Notes under the pieces: model-generated | Seen by the model: only the letters and a program-made list of their open reading frames with translations | Databases searched by the model: none | What the model was told of the DNA's origin: nothing | From: Symsagittifera roscoffensis | Lineage: Eukaryota; Xenacoelomorpha; Acoela; Convolutidae | NCBI RefSeq assembly: GCF_963678635.1 | Contig: NC_087063.1 | Coordinates: forward strand, 11,942,368 to 12,006,367 | DNA: 64,000 bases | Direction of reading: 5' to 3' | Translations under genes and position numbers: made by a program | Part shown: one piece after another, positions 29,166 to 41,083 of the stretch | How the letters are laid out: each line of letters opens with the position of its first letter | Position numbering within the stretch: the stretch's first letter is position 1

Positions 29166-29904
29166 AAACATGTTTTTCATGACTATGAATAAGTCGTAAA
29201 CGACTATGAATAATTTTACGACTATGAATAATTTACCGTGTCCACAAAAATTTCTTGTCTTGCAACTGGTTGTCACGCGTTATCTCCACTACTCTTGTGG
29301 ATATTGTAATGTTTGTCTTTCTGGTCTCTGTGAAAATAAACTATCTCCGGTCCACCATCCGATCTGGCCAGACTACCCTTTTTTTAACTCGAGAACCTTA
29401 TGGTGCCCTTCACGTTTCAGCTCTTGTTTCTAATCTTTATTCCGGTCAAAAGTGACTCCGGTTAAATTGATATAGCCAAATCAACGATGACGACTGTTTG
29501 GTTACAGTAATAAGACCCTCTTTTTACAATTGCCAACCACAACTTTTTTCTGAAGCTACCTACCTTTCTAACCTCACCCTTTTGAGCCCCCCCACCCCGC
29601 TTAAGTGAAAAACCCCTCAAGCGCGATGGGTGCAAAAGCACTCAACAGATACCCCGTAGAGTCTGTTTCCAAGCTCTGCTCAAGTAAAAACGTTTGCTCA
29701 AGATGAAAATGTGGACAATATAAAGTAGATGTCAACGATACCCATTTGACCCGAACAGCACAATCTGGTGATATCCTATTGTAGTCACCCTGTGCTGTCC
29801 CCCTCTTGTATCCTGGTCGACTGATCAAAATTCTACTGCCCGATAAAAATTAACAGTATTTACTTGAGTTTCTAACCCTGTTTTTATTGGCGTTCGCGTG
29901 TTTT
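29166..29904 (-). repeat. inverted copy of part of repeat X
   Basis: This stretch, to about 29,830, is the reverse complement of about 24,730-25,310 with small indels. It extends the inverted repeat formed by arrays 1 and 3. No ORF is convincing. The last about 75 bp before 29,905 match nothing I recognise. Confidence 0.6.
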
Positions 29905-31104
29905 AAGTAATTAGAGACCTAGCCATGGGGATGTTCTCATTTGTAAAGTGGGGGGAGGGAGTGTTTTGTTGGTAGCCTTTAAGTTGTAACACGATCTTGA
30001 TATCTCATGTCTTAAGCGAACCGAATTGGCTCTGACAGAATGAGGCGCAAAAACATTAGAGGTTGTGTCCCTGACCCTTGAGCCAATGGTTATAGAGCAT
30101 ATTTCTCCTAAACTCATATGTGAGGTGAGCGGAAGTTTTTTACATAAGGCTTTTACGGCGCTCCTGAGTGTTTTAGGAAATGATGACTGCGGGGTCGAAC
30201 CCACTTGACACGGCTCCCGGCTACATAACCATTATAGAGTACCGGTAGCACTGTCCAACCGGAACGTGTCAACCGAGTGTGGGGAGCCACTAGAAAAACA
30301 AAACAAAACTTGTTTAAAAATGAAAAGAAAAAAGAACTAGAAAGTAGAAGAAAAACTATAAAAAACAAAAAACCGACAGTGACTTTGATTTCCAGATTAG
30401 ATGGGTTGGACCTTTGTATTAAGTGATAGTATACTTATAGTGTTTTTCCATTAGGACTGATTTTTTCGACCAAGTAGCAGTATTGAACAGGTGCCCGAAA
30501 GAAGGGGCGTGGAAAAATTGCCTTGCAGCTTCTGATAACAACTGGGAGACTTCACTTGGGAAGGTGACCAGGTGGACAGTGTAGGTGTTCAGAAGACCGA
30601 AGTCCTATGAGTCAGGAAACGACAATACTGGAGAACAAGCTACGCTACGAGAGGGAGACAGCACAGCCTGACTGCAAGAGGAGATCACCAGAGTGGGCAA
30701 TTCGGGTCAAACGGGTATCGTTGACATCTACTTTATACTGTAGGAAATAATTTTAAAAGTGAAGAAGCGGCATCTACCGCAATTTTACTGGAGCAGTGCT
30801 TGGAAACAGGCTCTATCTCTTGAGTTCTTTTGCACACATCGCGCTCAAGGGGTTTTTCACTTGAGTGGGGGGCTATAAAGGGGGGATGTTAGAAAGGTGG
30901 GTTAATTTAGATAAAAGTTTTGGTTGGAATTTTTAAAAAGGGGGTCTGGTCGGATCAGATGGGGGACCAGAGACAGTTTTTTTACAGAGACCAGAAAAGC
31001 AAAAACCCCAATATCCAAGAGAGCAGTGGAGATAGCACGTGGCAACCAGGTTCTAGGCAAGAGGTTTTTTTGGACACTTTAATTTATTCATAGTCGAAAT
31101 AAAA
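29905..31104 (+). repeat. repeat X, copy 2
   Basis: Near-identical direct repeat of 23,974-25,310, starting at the same point (after TTAGAGACCTAGCC) and leading again into a minisatellite. It has a small deletion near 30,950 relative to copy 1. The GGCGCTCCTGAGTGTT motif is at 30,157-30,172. Confidence 0.75.
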
Positions 31105-31604
31105 AATTGAGTCTCGGGAAGCTAAGCCAACCGCCCAACACTGGTTTGCTTGAATCCTGGGAAGCTAAATCAACTGCCCAACACTGGTTTGCTGGAGTCC
31201 TGGGAAGTTAAATCAGCTGTCCAACAATTGAGTCATGGTAGGATACAAACAACTGCCCAACACTTGATTCCTGTGAAGCTAAAACAACTGCTCAACACTT
31301 GAGTTCTGGGAAGCTAAAATAAGGGCCCAACACTTGAGTCCTGGGAAGCTAAAACAACGGCGTAACACTTGAGTCCTGGGAAGCTAAAACAATTGCCCAA
31401 CACTTGAGTCCTGGGAAGCTTGAACAACTGCGTAATGCCAGAGTCCTGGGAACCTAAAACAACTGACCAACGCGATGGGAATTAACTCATGGGAAGCTCA
31501 ATCAACTGCCCTACACTAAAGAGCTTAAATCTTGGGAAGCTCAGCTAGCTGCCCAACACTAGAGTTTTTGGAGGTCTAGGTAAGCTAAAACAGCTTTACC
31601 GCAC
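31105..31604 (+). repeat. minisatellite array 4
   Basis: About 13 units of the 35-bp family. It holds one version of the block that is repeated three times in array 1. It ends in the shared spacer. Confidence 0.8.
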
Positions 31605-33475
31605 AAGAAACCTGGTATAAGAAACAGTACGACCGATTGCTAGGATCATTATTTCTTAAACCAGACTGTTGGAATAGATATTATACTGAAGTTGTTTTTG
31701 AAAATCTAATGTACCCCCTGCCCTAATCTAAAAATGCGCACGTCCTTATGGCGAGGTCTCTAAATAGCTACGACACGCGAACGCCGTTAAAAACAGGGTT
31801 GGAAACTGAAGTGAATAGAAACACAAGCGACGTCACTCAAAGAGTTTTCAACACCACAGAATGTCACAGGTTTCAGGTTTTTCTACACCCTTGTAAACCA
31901 AGTATCTCGATTTTACGCCTCTCAACCGCAGCTCCTACCATTCCGTTAACTCCTGAAGAAAAACAGTCCCTAATACTGTACAGTCAGTTGCAAATGCTGT
32001 TCGATGAAGCAAAAAATCATATTGCTACAGAAGCCGAGAAAGGCGTCAAACAATGCTACCCAAAAAACAGCCCTCCTCACAGACTGGGGAAAAATCGGCA
32101 TTAGATGCATTCTGATGCAACATTATTGTTCATGTGACAACGGCAGACCAGATTGCTGTGATGAAGAGTGCCGGGTTTGCTCAATCGGGTGACGTTTCAC
32201 CACTAAAGCTGAAGCCAATCATGCACCTACGGAGGATGAGGGTTTAATTGTGGCTGATAGCCTTATAACAGCCCGCTACTTCACGAAAAATTAGTCGTGT
32301 GCACCGATCACAAGCCTCTCATTGGAATAATTATCGACCGATTGCTTGAACACATCGATAATCCGAGACTCTCGCGCATAAAGGAGAAAACGCCCTCCTG
32401 GAGGTTTAGCATCTTTCGCATTACTGGCAAAGATCACGTCGGTCCTAATTCGTTGTCCCGTTATAGCACTGCAGAAGTGATCAATTACTCGCAGAATGAC
32501 GTCAGAGACCACACAATCGCAACTTATTTTCATAGACTTACACGAGCAAACAGTAGCTTCAGTTGACCACAACATTTGTCCGATATCTGGAACTTGCATC
32601 CGGGAAGCCTCTTCAGCTGACCCCACAACCATATCGATTGGCCTGTTAGTCAGAAATGGATTCCCCAAAAATAATTACGGATGTTGATCCAAAGCTTCTG
32701 ACCTTTTGGAGACACAGAGAAGCACTCAGATAAGAAGATAACGTGCTACTCTACCATAACCGGTTGTAAGTTCCAGAAACGCTGCGGCAAAATCTTTTGG
32801 AATCGTTGCATTCCGATCACTAATACGCACAAGAGCATGATCATACACGCACAAGAATCGTTATTCTGGCCCGGAATTGACAGCAACGTTCAGCAAAAAC
32901 GTCTTTTTTGCATCAACCGTGATAAAATTACTCCCCTGCAAATTGCGCAACCGCCGTATGATAGATCCCAGCCAGTATACCTATTCCAACAAATCTGCTG
33001 TGAGCTAATTGCAAGACACTACGGAGTCGTCGTAGACCGGTTTTCTAACTGGTTCCATGTGTTTACAGTTGAGGGTAGCTCCAAAACTCTAATCAAGGTG
33101 CTCACGTGGCTGTGCAGGGACTTTGGCCTCCCAGAATCGCTCACGAGCGGCCCAGAGATCAGTTCATACCATTTGAAACAGTTCGCCAAAAAGTATGGCA
33201 GTGAGCACAGAGTGCGCTCGGCAGCCTTTCCACGTTCAAGTTCTCGTGCCGAAATAGCAATAAAGTCAGCTAAAGTATTGCTCCATGACAACATTTTGCT
33301 CGACGGCGAGTTGGACACCGTTAAGTTAACGCGTGCTATACTCACTCACCGCAACACTCCAGATAGAGCCACCGGCCCATCGCCGGCACAGTTATTGTTT
33401 GGTTGCAATGTACACGGGTTTTTTACACTTACAAAGATGTTTCAAAATGGAGAGAGCCTAGCGTCTTCCTAGGAG
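31605..33475 (+). pseudogene. K02A2.6-like Ty3/gypsy pol: RT connection, RNase H, integrase
   Basis: This is the most complete copy of this pol fragment. RT connection lies at about 31,750-31,930. RNase H runs from an ILMQ strand near 32,110 to TDHKPL, NPRLSRIKEKTPSW and GPNSLSRY at 32,297-32,460. Integrase zinc-binding remnants follow, then FWPGID (32,870), VVVDRFSNWFHVF (33,025-33,060) and the Glu region RSSSRAEIAIKSAK (33,230-33,270). Where the second catalytic Asp should be, the sequence reads LTSGPEIS, so it is lost. Many frame changes occur before 32,837. No RT palm is present. Confidence 0.75.
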
Positions 33476-33570
33476 AGAGCCTAGCGTCTTTGAAACATCT
33501 CTTCAAAATGGAGAGAGCCTAGCGTCTTTGAAACATCTTACAAAGATGTTTCAAAATATAGGCCTAGCGT
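33425..33570 (+). repeat. short shuffled repeats at the integrase end
   Basis: The phrases GGAGAGAGCCTAGCGTCTT and CAAAGATGTTTCAAAAT, with the reverse complement of the latter, recur several times in about 145 bp. The pattern suggests template switching. Confidence 0.6.
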
Positions 33571-33761
33571 CTTCACGAGACAACAAAAATGATTGGAACA
33601 TATTAAAGTTCTGATTCAAGTAAAACTGAAGCACAATATGAAGCACGAGTGAATGGATCGCGACGCCTCAAACTCAGAAATTGCAAGTTTTTGAGGAAAT
33701 TTTTCCCATTCCTGCAAATGGGTAGTATAGTAAGCCACCGCGACTATCGAGACCCAAAGAC

Positions 33762-34130
33762 ATGAAGCCGTCAACCTCGGAAGAACCTGACGAAAATGGT
33801 ATTGATGTTAGCTCAAACGAGCAAAATCATGAAAATGTAAATTGTTTCCGTCCGCTGTCCTCGCGGAGTTCAGGAGAGTTGAACGGAGAACTGGAGGAAG
33901 CAATGACCCCGGCGTTGAAAGACCACCTATTGAAACAGTTCGCCAAAAAGTATGGCAGTGAGCACAGAGTTCGCTCGGCAGCCTTTCCACGTTCAAGTTC
34001 TCGTGCCGAAATAGCAATAAAGTCAGCTAAAGTATTGCTCCATGACAACATTTTGCTCGACGGCGAGTTGGACACCGTTAAGTTAACGCGTGCTATACTC
34101 ACTCACCGGTTGTTTTTGAGTAATTGCTAA
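33762..34130 (+). pseudogene. chimeric fragment: pol tail fused to integrase segment
   Basis: The first 57 codons match the pol tail found at 35,197 and 40,790 (start MKPSTSEEPDEN). At about 33,930 the frame passes directly, without a stop, into the integrase segment KQFAKKYGSEHRV seen at 33,180. At about 34,108 it passes into a piece of the repeat at 36,655-36,745. The 122-codon open frame is therefore a rearrangement product and not a gene. Confidence 0.65.
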
Positions 34131-34199
34131 CTGGTTTCGTGAGATTCAGAGTTTTTCTGACTGTCCCGGGTTTCCCCGTGTTCCTCTTTTATATCGTTT

Positions 34200-35020
34200 T
34201 GATTCCCGAAAAACAATTACGGATGTTGATCCAAAGCTTCTGACCTTTTGGAGACACAGAGAAGCACTCACATAAGAAGATAACGTGCTACTCTACCATA
34301 ACCGGTTGTAAGTCCCAGAAACGCTGCGGCAAAATCTTTTGGAATCGTTGTATTCCGATCACTAATACGCACAAGCATGTGATCGTACACGCGCAAGAGT
34401 CGTTATACTGACCCGGGATTAACAGCAACGTTCGCCACAAACGTCTTTGTTGCAGCAACCGTGATAAAATTACTCCCCCGCAAACTGCGCAACCGCCGTA
34501 TGGTAGATCCCAGCCAGTATACCAATTCCAACAAATCTGCTGTGAGCTAAGTGGAGTCGTCGTAGACAGGTTTTCTAACTGGTTCCATGTGTTTACAGTT
34601 GAGGGTAGCTCCAAAACTCTAGTCAAGGTGCTCACGCGGCTGTGCAGGGACTTCGGCCTCCAAGAATTGCTCACGAGCGAGAGCGGCCCAGAGTTCAGTT
34701 CATACCATTTGAAACAGTTCACTAAATAGTATGGCAGTGAGCACAGAGTGCGCTCGGCAGCCTTTCTACAATCAAGTTCTCGTGCCGAAATAGAAGTAAA
34801 GACAGCTAAAAGATTGCTCAATGACAACACTTCGCTCGACGGCGAGTTGGACACCGTAAAGTTAACGCGTGCTATACTCACTCACCGCAACACTCCAGAT
34901 AGAACCACCGGCCCATCGCCGACACAGTTATTGTTTGGTTGCAATCTACACGGGTTTTTTACACTTACAAAGATGTTTCAAAATGGAGAGAGTTAGGCCT
35001 AGCGTCTTCACGAGACAACA
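34200..35020 (+). pseudogene. second integrase remnant of the K02A2.6-like element
   Basis: The segment repeats 32,680-33,470 with more substitutions and several stops (for example a TAG inside the KQFTK region near 34,728). It ends in the same TRAILTHRNTPDRTTGPSP sequence (34,866-34,920). It again has SGPEFS without the expected Asp. It overlaps a chance frame on the other strand (34,288-34,881), which I leave out. Confidence 0.6.
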
Positions 35021-35196
35021 AAAATGATTGGAACATATTAAAGTTCTGATTCAAGTAAAACTGAAGCACAATATGAAGCACGAGTGAATGGATCGCGACG
35101 CCTCAAACTCAGAAATTGCAAGTTTTTGAGGAAATTTTTCCCATTCCTGCAAATGGGTAGTATAGTAAGCCACCGCGACTATCGAGACCCAAAGAC

Positions 35197-35490
35197 ATGA
35201 AGCCGTCAACCTCGGAAGAACCTGACGAAAATGGTATTGATGTTAGCTCAAACGAGCAAAATCATGAAAATGTAAATTGTTTCCGTCCGCTGTCCTCGCG
35301 GAGTTCAGGAGAGTTGAACGGAGAACTGGAGGAAGCAATGACCCCGGCGTTGAAAGACCACCTATTGGACGGACTGAGCTTAAATAAAATGCCTAATGAC
35401 GACGATCAGAAGAATCTGTTTGTGCCTTCGTCTGTAAGTGCAGCAAAAATTTGTGCCTCCGTCGAACAGGTTAAGCAAAAGGAAAACTAG
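35197..35490 (+). pseudogene. pol C-terminal tail, K02A2.6-like element
   Basis: This 97-codon frame follows a PPRLSRPK-type stretch, typical of the end of K02A2.6-like pol after integrase. It is Glu/Ser/Asn-rich and has no recognised domain. The same frame recurs at 40,790-41,083 with one residue changed, and truncated at 33,762. Its preservation reflects recent duplication, not necessarily selection. Confidence 0.5.
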
Positions 35491-38400
35491 CAGGTTCCCA
35501 GATTATTCAATGAACTATATAACCAAATTGTAGCTTCCTCGACTAGGTTTTTGAGGGGAAGGGCATAGCTGGTGCAGATATTTATGTATGCTTCATAGTG
35601 TAAGTTGTTTTGTCTGAACACTATGTCGATTGTTGTATTCGATCCAAAGTGTCTTCAACAACTCACCGACAACAAGGATCAGCTAAGGTACTGCAATAAA
35701 AAAGACTGGAAGTAATGATTTGACTTTAAGCCCAAGTCAAGATTATTGAGGTTTCTTATAGTTCACTTCCATTTAAATTTGAATACCAAAAACTTATCAG
35801 GAAGTTAGATTGTTCCGGGTTAGATAGCTTATGGAGTTTTCGTCTAATTTCGAGATGTTATTCAAAACAAGAATAGTTTTGTTTATAAGCTGGTAATTTC
35901 TGTTGTTTAGAAATTTTTAAAAGGTTAACTTACAAAAAAAGACAAAAAACGCTACTTTTTTCTCTTTTGACCTCTGTTTTGTGTTCTGTGACCTTTGTTT
36001 AAGAGTTACTGATAGTAGGTTTTGTGTTTCCGCCGAATCTGTTTCTATCGTACCACTATGTTGAATTGAATATGCTGTGGGGGTCCAGCATCTTTCTTGA
36101 AATACAGAAAATTTGTCCGACAAGTTTGTCTTCTTTTGAATCACTTACAAAATCACTTTCTGAACTCTGAAAAGGGTCTTTTTGTCATGTGACGCTTTTG
36201 TCTTAACTACAAAATTATATACATTTTGAGTTTTCATGTGAATGTAGTACGACCCAGGTATCACTGCGAGTGTCCGTACAACTGTTAAGTTGGAGGTAAA
36301 CAATTTCAAATTTCAATATTTCAATTACTTCTGTATAGCATACAACTTGAACTAGTCAAACGAAATTAAAGAAGTTAGTTTTCATTTATAACATACTTAC
36401 AAAACCACTTTCTGAACTCTGAATAGGTTCTTTTTGTCATGTGACGCTTTTGTCTTAACTACCATATTATATGCATTTTGAGTTTTCATGTGAATTTAGT
36501 ACGACCCAGGTATCACTGCGAGTGTCCGTACAACTGTTAAGTTGGAAGTAAGCAATTTTAAATTTCAATATTTCAATTACTTCTGTATAGCTAGTCACAG
36601 GAAATTAAAGAAGTTAGTTTTCATTTATAACATACTTAAGGCTAGATTCGGTTATTTTTGAGTAATTGCTAACTGGTTTCGTGAGATTCAGAAATTTTCT
36701 GACTGTCCCGGGTTTCCCCGTGTTCCTCTTTTATATCGTTTTGAAAAGCTGAGGAAGAATATGCATCTTTTCAGCTTCGTTTCTATATGCTTGTCATATA
36801 ATCTTTTGAATTGTATACAAAGAATTTCTAGGTTGTTTGTCTTAGTTCTAGTATCATTAACTAATGATGTCAGTTCTAAGAAATCATTGTTTCTCGAAAA
36901 AATTCAGAATTTAACATTGGCTTTTCCTAGAATTACTCCCAGTTTTCTACACTATACACCGATTTAGGAAAAGCAGCGTTATCACTCACGACTGCAGTAC
37001 ATTATTATTTGTATAATGGTGTAGCATACTGTATTGTAAAAAATAATTTGACAATCATCAAATTTAGCACTTTCAGTTGTATTTGATATATCTATAAATA
37101 CAATTATTATGAATTTAAATATCCATCTGGCTGCTCAAAAAGCTATTGACAGCCTCCAAACCCTTTTTTATCGGATTTTTTTTTCGCTTCTTCGTCTCCA
37201 AGTATGTTTTTTGCTTCCACCAGCATCTTGAAACACGCTTCTCTTCTTGTTTCAGCTGAATGTCAGAGAATAGAAAGGCTTCTAAAATGCCTTGCTACCG
37301 TTTCAGCCTGTGCTATTTCAGGAAAAAACTATTTTTCGTACGAACTGGCAGGCACCAAAAATGGGCTCTGGGCATTATATAACTGCAACCGCTTCCAAAG
37401 CACGTCTTTCTGCTAGGTTCTCACCCTAAAGCTTTTTTTCAGCTTTTTCAGCCCTCTTTGGTTCTCAGAGATTGCTCTTTTATTCGAGAGGTTGGATTTG
37501 ATTTTTGTAAACATTCAAGCAGCCCTTAATCCGTTCGAGTTCATCATTCAATTTATCGAGCTCACCTGCTGACTATTTTGATTCTTACCCTGGTTGTAGA
37601 CTTGTTACTCCCAGGTTCTTGCTGTTATCAAGGAAATTTTCGGCATCCTTAAAAAGATCATGAAGATTTTGTCTTTAATTGAAGGATATTGATGGACGGC
37701 TTGCAATTTTTGATGGCTGCAACTGTTCCATTGGAGTCACAGTGCGGTATTTTGTGTTAACACTAAATACCATGTACACGTTTGGCTGTCCCATAGCCTG
37801 ATTTTCAAAAAGTTTTTGCGAAAAAGAGACAAAGTTACTGTTTACAGGCTCTTGTCGTTTTTCTAAAATCATACGTATTTTTATCTTCATCCTTTAGACT
37901 ACACTGTCTTTTTCATTGTTTTTCACAACCATACATATAACATTGTGCTCTTATTCTTTTTCTTATGCATAATTGCTCTCAAACGTATCTTAACTTGATT
38001 CGTCCAAATACTCACGCTTTTTTGGGGTGATATCCCCGAGGCGGTTTCTTTTTCATGTTACAATTTTCCTCACATCTGTTTTTTTTTCGCTAAATGCCAA
38101 TTAAACTAGCCTTTATCATCAAATATATCACTCAATATCTTTATCATGCTTCAGATTTCCTTTTTGTTTGAGTACAATTGCTATTTTTACTCTAATTAAC
38201 TTTTCCAGTCCTAAATCTGTTTTCAAAATGGTTTGCTTTTAAAATTTTGACGATCAATTTCCCCAAGAGTAGTAGCATTATGATTAACTTTATCATGATT
38301 TTGTTTTCACGAGTAAATTTACGAAATAAAAACACTTTTTAAATCATTTTTATCATCAGTGTCTTTACAAAAGAAATAGTCCCCAACTATTTTCGCTTTT

Positions 38401-38842
38401 TCCGTTTTTGGTAACTTGAACGATGCATTACTTTCTAAAACTCTCCTTGGCTTGTTGGTGGGTCCACTAGGTTAATCCTCTGCAGACGCTGATGTAGCAA
38501 TCGGTTCTCCAATATCCAGTACCTTCAGTGGGGTACTGAATTAATCGGAGTTAATCCTTCCCGATGTTGCTGCCTCTCCCTCAGGTGTAGCAAGACTAGA
38601 AGATTACCTTTTTGGGCTGGCATTGAGATACTCAACACCTAAGAAATAATGCTTTTTGTATTGCTCCTGGCGCAATTTTCACTTACTTCCGCTTCTTGAG
38701 CGTTTAATTTTGTTCGTCTAGTGAAAATTTTTCACCTATCATTCACTTTTCGTCTTTAATTACACAATTCAGATCATTTACAATCTTTTCGATTATGTGT
38801 GGTCGGTTATAGAAGAACTTAAACTTCTTTGTCTGTCCGATG
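35491..38842. repeat. segmental duplication, copy 1: remnants of a minus-strand gypsy element
   Basis: This 3.35-kb stretch is repeated at 41,084-44,903 with few differences and one insertion of about 0.8 kb in the second copy. It contains a short tandem repeat of about 260 bp (CATACTTACAAAAYCACTTTCTG, 36,150 and 36,390) and a motif (GTAGTACGACCCAGGTATCACTGCG) also found near 48,065. At its right end a minus-strand integrase C-terminal GPH-type stretch (38,743-38,830) appears. It stops at about 38,843, where the next X-type repeat begins. The frame 37,675-37,890 (minus) also occurs in copy 2, but I cannot name it. Confidence 0.6.
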
Positions 38843-38845
38843 CAA

Positions 38846-39405
38846 TATCCAAGAGAGCAGTGGAGATAACGCGTGGCAACCAGGTTATAGACAAGAGGTT
38901 TTTTTGGACATTTTAGTTTATTCATAGTCGAAATTTTTTATAAAAAAATGAGTCCTAGGAAGCTAAAATAACTGCTCAACACTGGTTTGATGGTGTCCTG
39001 GGAAGCTAAATCAACTACCCAACACTTAAGACCTGGAAAGCTAAGCCAACTGCCCAACACTGGTTTTATTGAATCCTGGGAAGCTAAATCAACTGCCCAA
39101 CACTTGAGTTCCGGGAAGCTAAAATAACGGCCCAACACTTGAGCCCTGTGAAGCTAAAACAACGGCCTAACACCTGAGTCCTGGGAAGCCAAAACAACTG
39201 CCCAACACTTGAGTCCTGCGCAGCTAAAACAACAGCTCAACACTTGAGTCCTTGGGAAGCTAAAACAACTGACCAACGCGATGGGAATTAACTCATGGGA
39301 AGCTCAATCAACTGCCATACACTAAAGAGCTTAAATCTTGGGAAGCTCAAATAGCTGCCCAACACTAGAGTTTTTGGGGGTCTAGGGAAGCTAAAACAGC
39401 TTTAC
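38846..39405 (+). repeat. end of repeat X and minisatellite array 5
   Basis: The last 95 bp of repeat X (from AATATCCAAGAGAGCAG) lead into about 12 units of the 35-bp minisatellite. The start falls in the middle of a gypsy integrase sequence that continues intact at 44,903, marking a duplication junction. Confidence 0.75.
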
Positions 39406-41083
39406 CGCACAAGAAACTTAGTATAAGAAACAGTACGATCGATTGCTAGGATCATTATTTTTTAAACCAGGTTGTTGAAATAGATATTATAATGAAGTTG
39501 TTTTTGAAAATCTAATGTACCCCTCGCCCCAATCTAAAAATGCTCACGTCCCTATGGCGAGGTTCACACGCACGTCCCTATGGCGAGGTGCACGCGAACG
39601 CCGTTAAAAACAGGGTTGGAAACAGAAGTGAATAGAAACACAAGCGACGTCACTTAAAGAGTTTTCAACACCCCAGAATGTCATAGGTTTCAGGTTTTTC
39701 TACACCCTTGTAAACCAAGTATCTCAATTTTACGCCGCTCAACCGCAGTTCCTACCATTCTGTTACTTCCTGAAGAAAAACAGTCCCTAATACTGTATAG
39801 TCAGTTGCAAATGCTGTTCGATGAAGCAAAAAACCATATTGCTATAGAAGCCGAGAAAGGCGTCAAACAATGCGACCCAAAAAACAACCCTCCTCACAGA
39901 CTGGTGCTAAATCGGCATTAGATACATTCTGATGCAACATTATTGTTCATGTGACAACGGCAGACCAGATTGCTGTGATGAAAAGTGCCGGGTAGCTCAA
40001 TCGGGTCACGTTGCACCACTAAAGCTGAAGCCATTCATGCACCTACAGAGGGCGAGTGTTTAACTGTGGCTGATAGCCTTATAACAACCCGATTTTTCAT
40101 GAAAAGTTAGTCGTGTGCACCGATCACAAGCCTCTTCTTGGAATAATTAGCGACCGATTGCTTGAACACATCGATAATCCGAGACTCTCGTGCATAAAGG
40201 AGAAAACGCCCTCCTGGAGGTTAAGCATCATTCGCATAACTGGCAAAGAACACATCGGTCCTGATTCTCTGTCCCGTTATGGCATTCGCAGAATGACGTC
40301 AGAGACCACACAATCGCAACTTATTTTCATAGACTTACACGAGCAAACAGGAGCTTCAGTCGACCACAACATTTGTCCGATATCTAGAACTTGCATCCGG
40401 AAAGCCATTTCAGCTGACCCGACAACCATATCGATAGGGGTGTTAGTCAGAAATGGATTCCCCAAAAACAATTACGGATGTTGATCCAAAGCTTCTGACC
40501 TTTTGGAGACAAAGAAAAGCACTCAGATAAGAAGATAATGTGCTACTCTACCATAACCGGTTGTAAGTTCCAGAAACGCTGCGGCAAAATCTTTTGGAAT
40601 CGTTGCATTCCGATCACTAATACGCACAAGAGCATGATCATACACGCACAAGAATCGTTATTCTGGCCCGGAATTGACAGCAACGTTCAGCAAAAACGTC
40701 TTTTTTGCATCAACCGTGATAAAATTACTTTCCCATTCCCTGCAAATGGGTAGTATAGTAAGCCACCGCGACTATCGAGACCCAAAGACATGAAGCCGTC
40801 AACCTCGGAAGAACCTGACGAAAATGGTATTGATGTTAGCTCAAACGAGCAAAATCATGAAAATGTAAGTTGTTTCCGTCCGCTGTCCTCGCGGAGTTCA
40901 GGAGAGTTGAACGGAGAACTGGAGGAAGCAATGACCCCGGCGTTGAAAGACCACCTATTGGACGGACTGAGCTTAAATAAAATGCCTAATGACGACGATC
41001 AGAAGAATCTGTTTGTGCCTTCGTCTGTAAGTGCAGCAAAAATTTGTGCCTCCGTCGAACAGGTTAAGCAAAAGGAAAACTAG
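39406..41083 (+). pseudogene. K02A2.6-like pol, third copy, internally deleted
   Basis: The order is spacer, RT connection (about 39,600-39,760), RNase H (TDHKPLLGII and GPDSLSRY, 40,113-40,270), integrase zinc-binding remnant and FWPGID (40,660). At about 40,732 it jumps straight to the pol tail (40,790-41,083), so the integrase core is deleted. Compared with 31,605-33,475 it also shows small indels. Confidence 0.7.

Noticed and set aside
33762-34130. A novel 122-codon gene
   Set aside because: Each half matches a different part of the same pol with a sharp junction; it is a rearrangement that happens to stay open.
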